DNA of 45,403 bases, taken from NCBI GenBank assembly GCA_934524965.1, contig CAKSYU010000014.1, positions 1-45,403 on the forward strand, given 5' to 3'. The position numbers and the translations under genes were made by a program. Positions 17,077-25,975 of the stretch are shown in pieces. The first letter of the stretch is position 1. Each line of letters begins with the position of its first letter. This DNA is from an uncultured Angelakisella sp. GTDB taxonomy: Bacteria; Bacillota; Clostridia; Oscillospirales; Ruminococcaceae. Under the pieces are notes generated by a model. That model was not told the DNA's origin and did not search any database. It was given only the letters and a program-made list of their open reading frames with translations.

Positions 17077-17281
17077 AGGTCGCGGGAAGCCGCCCCCTGC
17101 CGCACCGGCTGCCGGATCGAGCTTCCCTAATATTTGCGCTGTATCCCATCTGCCGCAGGCAGCCCGCCGCGCTTTCCGTCCGCAGGGGCGTATCCCACAG
17201 GGGAACGCCACCCGCCGCAATCCGGTCAGTGCCCCGCGCAATGCCGCACATGGCAAAAGGAATAGCAGCAAGGAGGAAAAT

Positions 17282-17878
17282 ATGAATCGTTCTAACCGCA
17301 CCCGTACCCTTACCACGCTGGGCATTCTCACCGCCATCATTTTGGTGATGGCCTTCACCCCCCTCGGGTACATCAAAACACTGGGTTTGGAGATCACGCT
17401 CCTGCACATTCCCGTCATTCTCGGCGCCGCGCTTACCGGCCCCGTCGGCGGCATGGTGCTGGGCGCCGTGTTCGGTCTCACCAGCTTCTTTCAGTGTTTT
17501 GGTTTAAGCTTCTTCGGCACCACCCTGTTCAGCATCAACCCCGTCGGCACCTTCATCGTCTGCGTGGTGCCCCGCGTTCTGCTGGGTCTCGTCGCCGCCT
17601 ATCTCTACCGTGCCTTTGATCGTCTCACCGGCAAGTGGAGCGGCACCATCACGGGTGCTTTGTCCACCCTTTGCCACACCGCCATGTTCATGGGTACGCT
17701 GGTGCTGTTCTTCTATACCAGCGATTATATTCAGGGCATCGCGCAGTACTACGGCGCCACCAATATTTTTGCCTTTATCATCGCCTTTGTCGGGCTGCAG
17801 GGGCTTCTGGAGATCGTCCTCGCCGCCGTTATCGTCGGCGCGCTGGTGCCGGTCATTAAAAAAGCCCGCCGCGCATAA
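17282..17878 (+). CDS. ECF transporter substrate-binding (S) component, possibly pantothenate
   Basis: 198 residues from the ATG 7 bp after AAGGAGG. Integral membrane protein with six predicted helices. The opening resembles PanT-type S components: a basic start, then LGILTAIILVMAFTPLGYI, EITLLHIPVILGA and GAVFGLTSFFQC. ECF S components bind a vitamin and dock on a shared EcfA-A'-T module encoded elsewhere. Pantothenate is my inference from this resemblance and from coaX 1 kb upstream; other vitamins are possible. Followed by a clear terminator. Confidence 0.78.
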   Translation: MNRSNRTRTLTTLGILTAIILVMAFTPLGYIKTLGLEITLLHIPVILGAALTGPVGGMVLGAVFGLTSFFQCFGLSFFGTTLFSINPVGTFIVCVVPRVLLGLVAAYLYRAFDRLTGKWSGTITGALSTLCHTAMFMGTLVLFFYTSDYIQGIAQYYGATNIFAFIIAFVGLQGLLEIVLAAVIVGALVPVIKKARRA

Positions 17879-17895
17879 CCTTTCCCCATAAAAAT

Positions 17896-17923
17896 AAGAG
17901 GTATCCGCTTTTGGATACCTCTT
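17896..17923. terminator. Bidirectional terminator
   Basis: AAGAGGTATCC and GGATACCTCTT form an 11-bp stem with T-runs on both strands. It serves the plus-strand ECF gene and the minus-strand gene ending at 17939. Confidence 0.9.
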
Positions 17924-17938
17924 TTCTTATGTCCGGGT

Positions 17939-18421
17939 TTAGTCCAACGGGTGCTCCAGCGCCATCAAGGCGCCCTTTACGTCCTCCCCGCCGGGATAGC
18001 TGTACTCCTCGTCATGCTCTGTTTCGGGGTCGCCTACCCGGTGCGTCGGGATAAAGATGGGAATGGGGCAGTCGTCCACTGCCTTGATGACCCGTGTGCG
18101 GTTTTCCTCAGTGTCCTCCAGCGAGAGCGCTGCCAGCAGCGTCGGGGTGGTAAAATGTTCCCCGTAAGGGATACGGATCACCGTCTCCCATACCTCGCGC
18201 TCAAAGTCGCTCCCGCCGGGCGCCAGCGGCAGCGTGAAGATCACACGGTGCCCCGTCCAGTATTCCTGTATCTGCTGGAAGCCCTTTTTCAGCAGCGGGG
18301 TCTCCTCCTCGTCACAGTCCACCTCCAGCCCGTCGCCAAAGATCACACGGCTCAGCGCGTAATCATCATTTTCCACCAGCGTGATCCACCCGGGACCCAG
18401 CTCCTTCGTAAACTTCTTCAT
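17939..18421 (-). CDS. Alkyltransferase-like (MGMT-fold) protein lacking the catalytic Cys
   Basis: 160 residues from the ATG 7 bp after GGGAGGA. The C-terminal half matches O6-methylguanine-DNA methyltransferases: PLAPGGSDFEREVWETVIRI, PYGE, an ENRTRVIKAVDDCPIPI helix region, then IPTHRVG where active repair enzymes have PCHRV. The methyl-accepting Cys is thus Thr. Alkyltransferase-like proteins (known with Trp or Ala there) bind alkylated DNA without repairing it and flag it for nucleotide excision repair. A GG turn is kept (SYPGGEDVKG). An N-terminal domain of about 60 residues is present. Function as a damage sensor is inference. Confidence 0.8.
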   Translation of the reverse strand: MKKFTKELGPGWITLVENDDYALSRVIFGDGLEVDCDEEETPLLKKGFQQIQEYWTGHRVIFTLPLAPGGSDFEREVWETVIRIPYGEHFTTPTLLAALSLEDTEENRTRVIKAVDDCPIPIFIPTHRVGDPETEHDEEYSYPGGEDVKGALMALEHPLD

Positions 18422-18565
18422 ACCCATTCCTCCCTGCAATATACAATTTGTATATATTTTAATCATTTTATAAAATTCCCGGCTCGATACGGCGGCACGC
18501 TTCCGCTTTGTCTCGGGTCCCCATCCCTGCGGGCCGGCAACCCTCGCCCGCTGCGCCGCGCCGCC

Positions 18566-19105
18566 TTACTTGCAGTATTTCCGGAAGATCTCCAGATACC
18601 GATCGCCAAAGGAGACAAGCGTCACATCGTCCAGCGGCAGCACCAGCGGATCGGCAAGCCAGTTGCCCAAAGCGTCCACCCGCTTCATGGTCAGGTAACG
18701 GCTGTCCACCTTCATAATCCGCCCCAGAAAATACAGCGATTCCTCCGGATTGCCCTCGCACTCCACGGCTGCCCAGCCGCCGTATTTCGCCATAATGCCA
18801 TCTAAAAGCTCCCGCCAGTCGCAGCAGGAAAAGTCCGGAACCTTTACGGCGTCGTACAGCTTTTCGGCGGTCATCACCTTCCGGAGGAACGGCACATCGT
18901 CCATCTGCTCCGCCTCGGTAATGTCGCCGGTGCGCACGGCGCAGTAGCCGTCCAGCAAAAAGTTGGACTGCCGCTGCAGCACCACCAGCTCATTTTCCAC
19001 CGCCACGGGGATCCCCGCATATTCCGGCGCTACCAGACCGTCCCGGTAGAGCACCATCATGTTCTTTTGCTGCATTGCCTTTTGCAGCAGGTCTTTTTCC
19101 TGCAT
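18566..19105 (-). CDS. Uncharacterised cytoplasmic protein
   Basis: 179 residues, ATG 7 bp after GGAGGA inside the end of rsgA; stop of rsgA and this ATG are one base apart, so it is co-transcribed and probably coupled. Soluble, acidic, no signal or helix. The N-terminal half is mostly helical (VLQRQSNFLLDGYCAVRTGDIT); the C-terminal half (about 125-179: YFLGRIMKVDSRYLTMKRVD..., LDDVTLVSFGDRYLEIFRKY) reads like a small beta barrel of the kind seen at the end of many short clostridial proteins. Not recognised as a named family. It takes the position usually held by rpe or thiN behind rsgA. Confidence 0.75.
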   Translation of the reverse strand: MQEKDLLQKAMQQKNMMVLYRDGLVAPEYAGIPVAVENELVVLQRQSNFLLDGYCAVRTGDITEAEQMDDVPFLRKVMTAEKLYDAVKVPDFSCCDWRELLDGIMAKYGGWAAVECEGNPEESLYFLGRIMKVDSRYLTMKRVDALGNWLADPLVLPLDDVTLVSFGDRYLEIFRKYCK

Positions 19106-19106
19106 A

Positions 19107-20015
19107 TCATATTCCTCCGCGGGAGCGCTCGGCTTTCGCCAGCTCCCATTCCTTCAGCTCTTTCAGTTCGTTATAGATCGCTATATAGCTCTTGTGCCGG
19201 CTTTCGGGAATCAACCCCTCCCGTACCGCCTCCAGCACAGCGCAGCCCTGCTCAGTGCGGTGGCTGCAGCCGGTGTAGCGGCAGCGGTCTTGATACCGCT
19301 CCATTTCGGGGAAGCACTCCGCCAGCTCGGCAGCGGGCATCGGCTCGCTGCGGGAAAATTCCAGCGCCGAAAAGCCCGGGGTATCGCACAGCCAGCCACC
19401 GTGTCCGTCGGGGAACAGCTCCACGTGACGGGTGGTGTGCCGTCCGCGCCCCAGCTTTTTGCTTATCTCGCCGGTGGCAAGCTTCAGGTCGGGGTACAGC
19501 CCGTTCATCAGGCTGCTTTTGCCTGCGCCGCTGTTGCCGCAAAAGGCGGTAATGCCGCCCCGCAGCAGCAGGGAGGCAGTCTCCAGCCCCTCGCCGGTCA
19601 GGTTGTTCACCACGGCAGTGGGATAGCCTGCCTTGCGGTAGATCTCTACCCACGGGGCAGGGTCAGCAAGGTCCGGCTTGGTAAAGATCACCACCACAGG
19701 GATCTCCCGCCGTGCGGCAATGGCGGTCAACTGGTCAATGACCGTCGCATTGGGGGCAGGGTCGGCAAGCGAGATGACCAGCGCCAGCCGGTCAAGGTTC
19801 GCCACCGGCGGGCGCTGCAGGGTATTTTTTCTCGGCGCAATCGCCGTAATGCTTCCGCAGCCCGGCTCGGTCGGCTCAAAGGTGCATCGGTCGCCCACCA
19901 GCAGGGTGGTCTGGTCCTTGCGGAAGATGCCGCGTCCTCGGCATTCGGTTCGGGTGCCGTCCTCGCTGATGACGGTATAAAAACCACCCAGCGAGCGTAG
20001 AATCAGCCCCTCCAT
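19107..20015 (-). CDS. rsgA: Ribosome small subunit maturation GTPase RsgA
   Basis: 302 residues. A circularly permuted GTPase that checks late 30S subunit assembly. Seen: N-terminal OB fold (1-70), then permuted G motifs in the order TKPD (G4), GNSGAGKSS (G1), DTPGFSALE (G3), and a C-terminal zinc site with C...C...C.H......C (QDRCRYTGCSHRTEQGC). It starts directly after the prkC stop with no gap, a conserved Firmicute arrangement; RsgA is a known PrkC substrate in Bacillus. Confidence 0.96.
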   Translation of the reverse strand: MEGLILRSLGGFYTVISEDGTRTECRGRGIFRKDQTTLLVGDRCTFEPTEPGCGSITAIAPRKNTLQRPPVANLDRLALVISLADPAPNATVIDQLTAIAARREIPVVVIFTKPDLADPAPWVEIYRKAGYPTAVVNNLTGEGLETASLLLRGGITAFCGNSGAGKSSLMNGLYPDLKLATGEISKKLGRGRHTTRHVELFPDGHGGWLCDTPGFSALEFSRSEPMPAAELAECFPEMERYQDRCRYTGCSHRTEQGCAVLEAVREGLIPESRHKSYIAIYNELKELKEWELAKAERSRGGI

Positions 20016-21998
20016 TTATTCACCAAAGGCGGCGGAATAATCAGCCGTCCAGTAGTATTGTCCGGTCTCAAAGTCCACCGAAGCGCTCTTATACACCACA
20101 CCGTCGATCAGCACATCGACCATGCAGGTGCCGCTGCCCTTCAGCGAGATGGAGATCAGACGGGTGCTGCGCGGCTCGATCACCTCGCTGTAAACGGTGG
20201 AGCCGTTCAGCACGGCAGTCACATTCACGGTGCCGGGCATATCAGGCGGCGTGGTCTGCAAGGTTACAGTCGCGGAGCCTTCCACATTGGCGGCGTCCAC
20301 CGTGCCGACCACCAGCGTGATCTTGCTGCCGATGGGCACCATGCTGGGGGAGGCGGGGGACTGGCTCATCACCAGACCATCGTACTGGTAGTCGGTCAGC
20401 TGGTAGGTGACCGTCACATCAAACTGCGCGTCCCGCAGCGTCTGTACGGCAGCCTCCTCAGGGTAACCCAGTACCTCCGGTACCTGCACCTTTTCCTTGT
20501 CGCTGCCCACGCTGACATACACCACTACGGTGGTGCCGGAGGCAACGCTCTGTCCGGCGTCGGGGCTGGTGCGCACCACGCTGCCCTCCGCTATGGTATC
20601 ACTGGCGATCTCGGTGGTGGAATACTTCAGCCCCAGACTTACCAGCTTGGCGTAAACGGCGGTCGCCTCCTGGTTGGTAAAGGTCGGGATCGTCACCATC
20701 TTGCTGCCGGCACTCACCCACACCTGCACGGTGCTGCCCTTTTTCACGCTGGTGCCGGCGTTGGGGCTTTGCCGGTAGATCTGACCGGCATCGTAATCGG
20801 CGTTGTAGTCCTCGCTCTCCAGCTTGATCTTCACGCCGGGGTAGGCGCTGCCGGAGGAAGCCGTGGAGTAGTCCACCCCGACCAGATTGGGCAGGGTGAT
20901 GTCCTCCACCGTCTTAAAGGGCTGGTAGATCTGGAACATGACCAGCACAAAGATAAGGGAAGCCGCCACCACGCCGCAGGTCACGGCAAACAGCTTGGAA
21001 AGGGGCGTGGTCAGCCGGTCGCCCAGCTTTTTCTTCTTGTTATTTTCACTAATTTTCACAGGCTTTTTCTCAGGTCTCCCCCCTGAATTTTTGGTTATAA
21101 TGCCGGAAGCCTCGCCGCCCTTTTTCATGGGCTTGCCGGTCTTGGCTGTATAGGCGGGGAAGGTCGTTTTGGGGTCGGCAAGCCAGCGGCGCAGGTCGGC
21201 TATCATCTCGCCGCAGTTCTGGTAGCGGCGGTCGGGATCCTTCGCCATGGCGTGCAGTGTGATCTGCTCCAGCCCGACCGAGACATTGGGGTTCAGGCTG
21301 CGCAGCGTCTTGGGGTTCTGCTCCACCTGCTGCAATGCCACACTGATGGGGGATTCCCCGTCAAAGGGCAGCTTGCCGCTCAGCATCTCAAACAGGATCA
21401 CGCCCACCGAGTAGATATCGGTGCGCTGATCCACGGCGCCGCCCAGCGCCTGTTCGGGGCTGATGTAGTGGACGGAGCCGATGGCGTTGCCGTCGATGGT
21501 ACGGCTCTGGCTCATGGCAAATCTCGCGATGCCGAAGTCCATCACCTTTACCTCGCCCTTTTCGGTCACCATGATGTTCTGGGGCTTCACATCGCGGTGG
21601 ACAATGCCGTTTTCATGGGCGCACTGCAATGCCGTCAGCACCAGACCGGTAATGTTGGCGGCGGTCTTGCCGCTGATGGGCTTTTTCTGCTCGATATACT
21701 CCTTCAGGGTGATGCCGCTTACATACTCCATCACCAGGTAGGGGTTGGGGGCGTCCAGCACAACATCATAAATCTTGACGATATTGGGGTGGGAAAGCGC
21801 GTTGATGGCGCGGCTCTCATTGCGGAAGCGCCGCAGATATTCCTCATCGGCGGCGTATTCATCGCGCAGCATCTTTACCGCTACCGTCCGCAGCGCCTCG
21901 GCGTCAAAGGCACGGTAAACATTGCACATGCCGCCCACGCCCACCAGTTCCTCGATGAGGTAGCGGTCAGCCAGCTTGGTACCCAGTATATTCTCCAT
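20016..21998 (-). CDS. prkC: PASTA-domain Ser/Thr protein kinase (PrkC/Stk1)
   Basis: 660 residues. Senses peptidoglycan fragments or lipid II through external PASTA repeats and phosphorylates cytoplasmic targets. Seen: kinase domain 1-275 with glycine loop VGVGGMCNVY, Lys42, HRD at 134-136, DFG at 154-156, SPEQA; a basic juxtamembrane stretch; one helix (about 337-359); three PASTA repeats (about 363-430, 431-500, 505-575) and a C-terminal beta-rich domain of 85 residues. All catalytic residues are present. Start 16 bp after the phosphatase stop. Confidence 0.96.
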   Translation of the reverse strand: MENILGTKLADRYLIEELVGVGGMCNVYRAFDAEALRTVAVKMLRDEYAADEEYLRRFRNESRAINALSHPNIVKIYDVVLDAPNPYLVMEYVSGITLKEYIEQKKPISGKTAANITGLVLTALQCAHENGIVHRDVKPQNIMVTEKGEVKVMDFGIARFAMSQSRTIDGNAIGSVHYISPEQALGGAVDQRTDIYSVGVILFEMLSGKLPFDGESPISVALQQVEQNPKTLRSLNPNVSVGLEQITLHAMAKDPDRRYQNCGEMIADLRRWLADPKTTFPAYTAKTGKPMKKGGEASGIITKNSGGRPEKKPVKISENNKKKKLGDRLTTPLSKLFAVTCGVVAASLIFVLVMFQIYQPFKTVEDITLPNLVGVDYSTASSGSAYPGVKIKLESEDYNADYDAGQIYRQSPNAGTSVKKGSTVQVWVSAGSKMVTIPTFTNQEATAVYAKLVSLGLKYSTTEIASDTIAEGSVVRTSPDAGQSVASGTTVVVYVSVGSDKEKVQVPEVLGYPEEAAVQTLRDAQFDVTVTYQLTDYQYDGLVMSQSPASPSMVPIGSKITLVVGTVDAANVEGSATVTLQTTPPDMPGTVNVTAVLNGSTVYSEVIEPRSTRLISISLKGSGTCMVDVLIDGVVYKSASVDFETGQYYWTADYSAAFGE

Positions 21999-22014
21999 GT
22001 GTTTCGTTCTCCTC

Positions 22015-22752
22015 TCAGCGGTTGTGGATCAGTACGGCGGTGATGTTGTCCGGTCCGCCCGCGGCGTTTGCTTTGTCTATCAGGGTGTGGATATCCCCGC
22101 CGTTCAGGATCTCCGGCAGCATAGCGGCAAGCTCCTCCGGCGGCAGGGTATTGTAAAGACCGTCGGAGCACAATAGCAGCGCGTCTCCTCGGGCAAGGTC
22201 TATCACGGTATGGTCGGGCAGCACCTCCGGCTCCACCCCGATGGCTCGGGTAATGGCGTGCCGGTCGGGGTGATGGGCGGCGTCCTCGGGGGTCAGCAGC
22301 CCCTGCCGCACCAGCTCCGCCACTGCCGTGTGGTCTTGGGTCAGCTGGGTCAATACCCCCTCCCGCAGCAGGTAGCAGCGGCTGTCGCCCACATTGGCAA
22401 CCAGCGCTGTCCCGTCACTGATGACGGCGGCGCACAGGGTGCTGCCCATGCCGCGCAGCGCCCCGCCGTTCTGCTCGCTTCGGGTGTAAACGGCACGGTT
22501 GGCGCCCGCTACGGCGGTCTCCAGCAGCAGCCGCAGGCTGCGTTCCTCCATGTGGGGGCGCAGACTGCTTTCTACCATGCGGCGCACCTCCTCGGCGGCA
22601 ATACCGGCGGCAATGCCGCCTCCTATCTCGCCGCCCATGCCGTCACAGAGAACGGCATAGCCGCACCACCGGTCGAATACCTCACCGGCAAAGCGGTCCT
22701 CATTGGCTTCCCGCACCATTCCGCGGTCTGTCGCTCCGTAGATATGCAGCAT
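22015..22752 (-). CDS. stp: PP2C-type Ser/Thr phosphatase paired with PrkC
   Basis: 245 residues after AAGGAGGGGG. Reverses PrkC phosphorylation. Seen: all PP2C motifs, including REANEDRF (metal-binding Asp), CDGMGGEIGG, GDSRCYLLREG, LTQDHTAV, LLCSDGLYN and GGPDNITAV. Length is normal. It precedes prkC in the standard order. Also called prpC. Confidence 0.95.
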   Translation of the reverse strand: MLHIYGATDRGMVREANEDRFAGEVFDRWCGYAVLCDGMGGEIGGGIAAGIAAEEVRRMVESSLRPHMEERSLRLLLETAVAGANRAVYTRSEQNGGALRGMGSTLCAAVISDGTALVANVGDSRCYLLREGVLTQLTQDHTAVAELVRQGLLTPEDAAHHPDRHAITRAIGVEPEVLPDHTVIDLARGDALLLCSDGLYNTLPPEELAAMLPEILNGGDIHTLIDKANAAGGPDNITAVLIHNR

Positions 22753-22804
22753 CTCTCGTCCCCCTCCTTTGGGAAGGCTTTTCTGTCATCACAGCACAGT
22801 CTAA

Positions 22805-23869
22805 TTATCGGCACTCCTCTTGGCGCTCACCGGTTTTACCGGCTTCCGCCCGCCGCAGCTGCCCACAGGCGGCGGCAATGTCACTGCCCAGCTCCCGCCG
22901 GACGGTGGCGTTCAGTCCCAGCGCTCCCAGCTGTGCCGCAAAGCGCTGTACCGCGCCCTTATCGGGTCGTTTGGTGCCGCGCTCCGCCACTGGGTTTACG
23001 GGGATCAGATTTACATGGCAGTTCTGCCCGCCCAGCAGCTTTGCCAAAGCCTCGGCGTGGGCAGGGCTGTCGTTCACACCGGCGATTAGGGCGTATTCAT
23101 AGCTGATGCGCCGACCGGTCTTGGCAAAGTAGTTTTTGCAGCTTTCCATCAGCCGCGCGATGTTGTACTGCCGGTTCACCGGCATAATGGCGCTGCGGGT
23201 CTCATCATCGGCGGCGTGCAGCGAAATGGAAAGGGTCAGCCCCAGTCCCAACTCCGCCAGCTCATCAATGCGGTCACACAGTCCGCAGGTCGAAAGGGAA
23301 ACATGCCGCAGGCTCAGGTTCCTGCCCTCCGGCGAAGATAGTATCGTCAAAAAATCCAGCACATTGCGGTAATTATCCAGCGGCTCGCCTATCCCCATCA
23401 GCACCAGCGAGGAGATCGGCTCACCCGCCTGCCGCTCCGCTTCGTACACCTCTCCCAGCATTTCGGCAGGGGTCAGGCTGCGCACCAGCCCGCCCAGCGT
23501 GGAGGCGCAAAATTTGCACCCCATACGGCACCCCACCTGGGTGGAGATGCAGAGGCTCAGCCCGTGCTCATACCGCATCAGCACGGCTTCCACACAGTTC
23601 CGGTCGGGCAGCTCCAAAAGGAGCTTCACGGTCTCGTCCAGCCGGCTTTCCAGCCGGCGGCGGGTGGTCAGCACCGTCAAAAAGGCGGTTTGCTCCAGCT
23701 TCTGCCGCAGCGCTGCGGAAAGGTTGGTCATTTCGGCAAAGGAGCCGACCCGTTTTTCATGCACCCACCGGTAGATTTGACCGGCGCGGAATTTCGACTC
23801 CCCCAGTGTGCTGGTGACCCACTCGGTCAGCCGCGGCAGCGTCATCGAGGAAATATCGACTTTTTCCAT
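22805..23869 (-). CDS. rlmN: 23S rRNA A2503 / tRNA A37 C2-methyltransferase RlmN
   Basis: 354 residues. Radical-SAM enzyme that methylates C2 of adenosine 2503 in 23S rRNA. Seen: the cluster motif CRMGCKFCAS (CxxxCxxC), GIGEPLDN, SLSTCGL with the methyl-accepting Cys region, SLHAADD, and a late Cys in AAACGQLR that acts as second catalytic Cys in the family. GGGAG precedes the ATG. Separated from rsmB by an 821-bp repeat mosaic, so it may rely on its own promoter or on read-through. Confidence 0.95.
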   Translation of the reverse strand: MEKVDISSMTLPRLTEWVTSTLGESKFRAGQIYRWVHEKRVGSFAEMTNLSAALRQKLEQTAFLTVLTTRRRLESRLDETVKLLLELPDRNCVEAVLMRYEHGLSLCISTQVGCRMGCKFCASTLGGLVRSLTPAEMLGEVYEAERQAGEPISSLVLMGIGEPLDNYRNVLDFLTILSSPEGRNLSLRHVSLSTCGLCDRIDELAELGLGLTLSISLHAADDETRSAIMPVNRQYNIARLMESCKNYFAKTGRRISYEYALIAGVNDSPAHAEALAKLLGGQNCHVNLIPVNPVAERGTKRPDKGAVQRFAAQLGALGLNATVRRELGSDIAAACGQLRRAEAGKTGERQEECR

Positions 23870-24690
23870 GCTCGTTTGGCTCCCTTCATTTATGTTTTTT
23901 TCCGCCTAACGGCGTCGCAAAGTTTTGATGATAGCTTGGTCTGTATCTCCGCCTACCGGCGGGGTGGTACTTTTGACCCGCCTCGTCGGACGCAACCTCC
24001 GCTTCAATCGGGCAGACCCTCCGCTATGCTGCGGGCAGCCCTCTCCGCTGCGGTGCGTCCTCCTCTCCCCACAAGGTCTTACGACCTTGCGGGGACCCCA
24101 AATCCCAAAAGCGTTTTAGGGCTGCTGCCCTAAAGACCCGCGTCGCTTGGCTGCGCTGGATACGGATATTATTTTTCTGCGGCAGCAGAAAAATAAATCC
24201 GTACTGCGCGCAGATGCGCTCAAAAAGTGTCTGCGACGCATTTTTATCGCCCGCGCGCTGGAGCGCGAAGGGCGAACCACCACCCCTGTCCCCTCCTCAA
24301 AGGAGGGGGACTAAGCCAATAACAGGCTAACACTTATAAATCAACTTCCCCCTACGCCCATAGCAGTCGGCACTTGCCGAGCGCAAGAGTAAGGTAAGCA
24401 GTGATTGGGATAGGAACTCCCTCCCCCGCTTCGGGGGAGGGGAGGGGAAGGGGGCAGATGTGCCCACAGCCCCTTATAAGCACCGTTTAGCCTACGCTTC
24501 GGGACGGCGTAGCCGTTCCGAGCGGGCGTTCCGGTGCGTGGGGTCTCGGGGTGCCCCCGAGCGTGTTTTGCTTCCTTTTGCACGCGCAAAAGGAAGTCCC
24601 CGCCGGATAGGCGTGCAAATTAAGCTATCTAAAAGACTTTGCCCCGCCGTCAGGCGACTGCAAACCATCACCATAACAACCCGCAGGCAT
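23870..24690. repeat. Repeat mosaic R2 between rlmN and rsmB
   Basis: No gene. Modules recognised by comparison with R3-R5: inverted module C (about 23903-23926, CCGCCTAACGGCGTCGCAAAG), module F hairpin with CCAAAT (about 24046-24115), inverted module D (about 24148-24222, a long TACGGAT...ATCCGTAC hairpin), inverted module A (24227-24314), then in plus orientation module B (24473-24615) and C (24630-24662). So the left half is inverted relative to the other mosaics and the right half is not. Nearly every module is a hairpin. Confidence 0.8.
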
Positions 24691-25971
24691 TTACAGTCTC
24701 CGCTCCACCACCGCATAGAAGAACCCGTCCCCGCCGTATTGCTCCGGCAGGCAGGTCACCGGCTCGCCGCACAGGGTGTAGTCAGTGTTTTCCCGCAGGA
24801 ACCGCTCCACCACGCCTTCGTTTTCGGCGGGGTTCAGCGTGCAGGTGGAGTATACCAGCCGTCCCCCGCAGGAAAGGGATCGGGCGGAAGCCGTCAGGAT
24901 AGCAAGCTGCATTTGGGGCAGCGCCGCCGCTTCCGTTGGGTCTTTATAGCGGATCTCCGGCTTGCGCCGAATGACCCCGTAACCGGAGCATACCACATCA
25001 CACAGGATGCGGTCAAATACTCCCAGAGAGTTATCATAAATTTGGGCGTCCTTTGCCTGCGTTTTAATGCAGCGCAGCCCCAGCCGAGCCGCCCCGTCCT
25101 CCACCAGCCGCAGCCGGTTGGGGTACAGATCCATCGCCAGCAGGCTGCCGGTGTCGTCCATCATTTCCGCCAGCGTAAAGCTCTTGCCGCCCGGCGCAGA
25201 GCAGACGTCCAGCACCCGATGCCCCGCCTGCACGCCCAGTGCGGCGGCACATTTCTGGCTGGAAAGATCCTGTACATGGAACAATCCCTCCCGGAACGCC
25301 TCAAGGCGGGTCACATCACCGGCGTCGATCAGCCGCAGCGCATGTTCCACGGTTGTTTCCTCAGCGGTAATGCCGTTCTCGATAAGGCGGGCTTGCAGCG
25401 CCGCTGCCGTGGTCTTGTGGGTGTTCACCCGGATAAAAAGCGGCGCAGGGGTCTCGCTTCCGGCTAAAATGGCTTTGGCTTTTTCCTCACCGTAGCCTTG
25501 CTGCCATAGCGCAATAAGCGCCTTCGGCACCGAATATTCGACCGAAAGGGCAAGAAGCGGGTCCCGTGGCAGGGCAATTTTTTTACCGTCCCGCAAAAAG
25601 GCACGCAGCACCCCGTTGACATACCCGCCGGCAGAGGTGACACGCATCGAGCGGGTCTCCTTTACCGCCTCGTTCACGGCGGCGCTTTCCGGCACCGAGG
25701 GCATGTACAGCAGCTGGTACACCGCCATGCGCAGGATATCCCGCACAGCAGGGGAGAGCTTTTCCACCGGCTGGCGGGAATAGCGTCCCAGCACCCAGTC
25801 CAGCGTGATGCGCCGCTCCACCACGCCGTAAAACAGCGCGGTGCAGAAGGCACGCTCCTGTCCGGTCAGTTCATTTTTTCGCATCAGGCTCTCCAGGACT
25901 AAGTTGGAGTAGCCCCCCTGCCCAAAGACCTCCTGAAGTCCCCGCAGGGCGGTCAGTCTCGCGTCCGCCAT
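24691..25971 (-). CDS. rsmB: 16S rRNA m5C967 methyltransferase RsmB
   Basis: 426 residues from the ATG (MADARLTAL) placed 4 bp after the peptidase stop; the longer open frame lies inside that gene. Seen: N-terminal NusB-like RNA-binding domain (1-130), then a Rossmann methyltransferase with motif I VLDVCSAPGGKS, motif IV DVVCSGYG (usually DVPCSGLG) and motif VI YSTCTLNPAEN with the catalytic Cys. Uses SAM to make 5-methylcytosine in helix 31 of 16S rRNA. Confidence 0.95.
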   Translation of the reverse strand: MADARLTALRGLQEVFGQGGYSNLVLESLMRKNELTGQERAFCTALFYGVVERRITLDWVLGRYSRQPVEKLSPAVRDILRMAVYQLLYMPSVPESAAVNEAVKETRSMRVTSAGGYVNGVLRAFLRDGKKIALPRDPLLALSVEYSVPKALIALWQQGYGEEKAKAILAGSETPAPLFIRVNTHKTTAAALQARLIENGITAEETTVEHALRLIDAGDVTRLEAFREGLFHVQDLSSQKCAAALGVQAGHRVLDVCSAPGGKSFTLAEMMDDTGSLLAMDLYPNRLRLVEDGAARLGLRCIKTQAKDAQIYDNSLGVFDRILCDVVCSGYGVIRRKPEIRYKDPTEAAALPQMQLAILTASARSLSCGGRLVYSTCTLNPAENEGVVERFLRENTDYTLCGEPVTCLPEQYGGDGFFYAVVERRL

Positions 25972-25975
25972 CGCC

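Noticed and set aside
18468..18761. Extra minus-strand gene of 97 codons downstream of the 179-residue protein
   Set aside because: It overlaps the 3' end of the better supported gene in another frame, and has no ribosome site or family resemblance.
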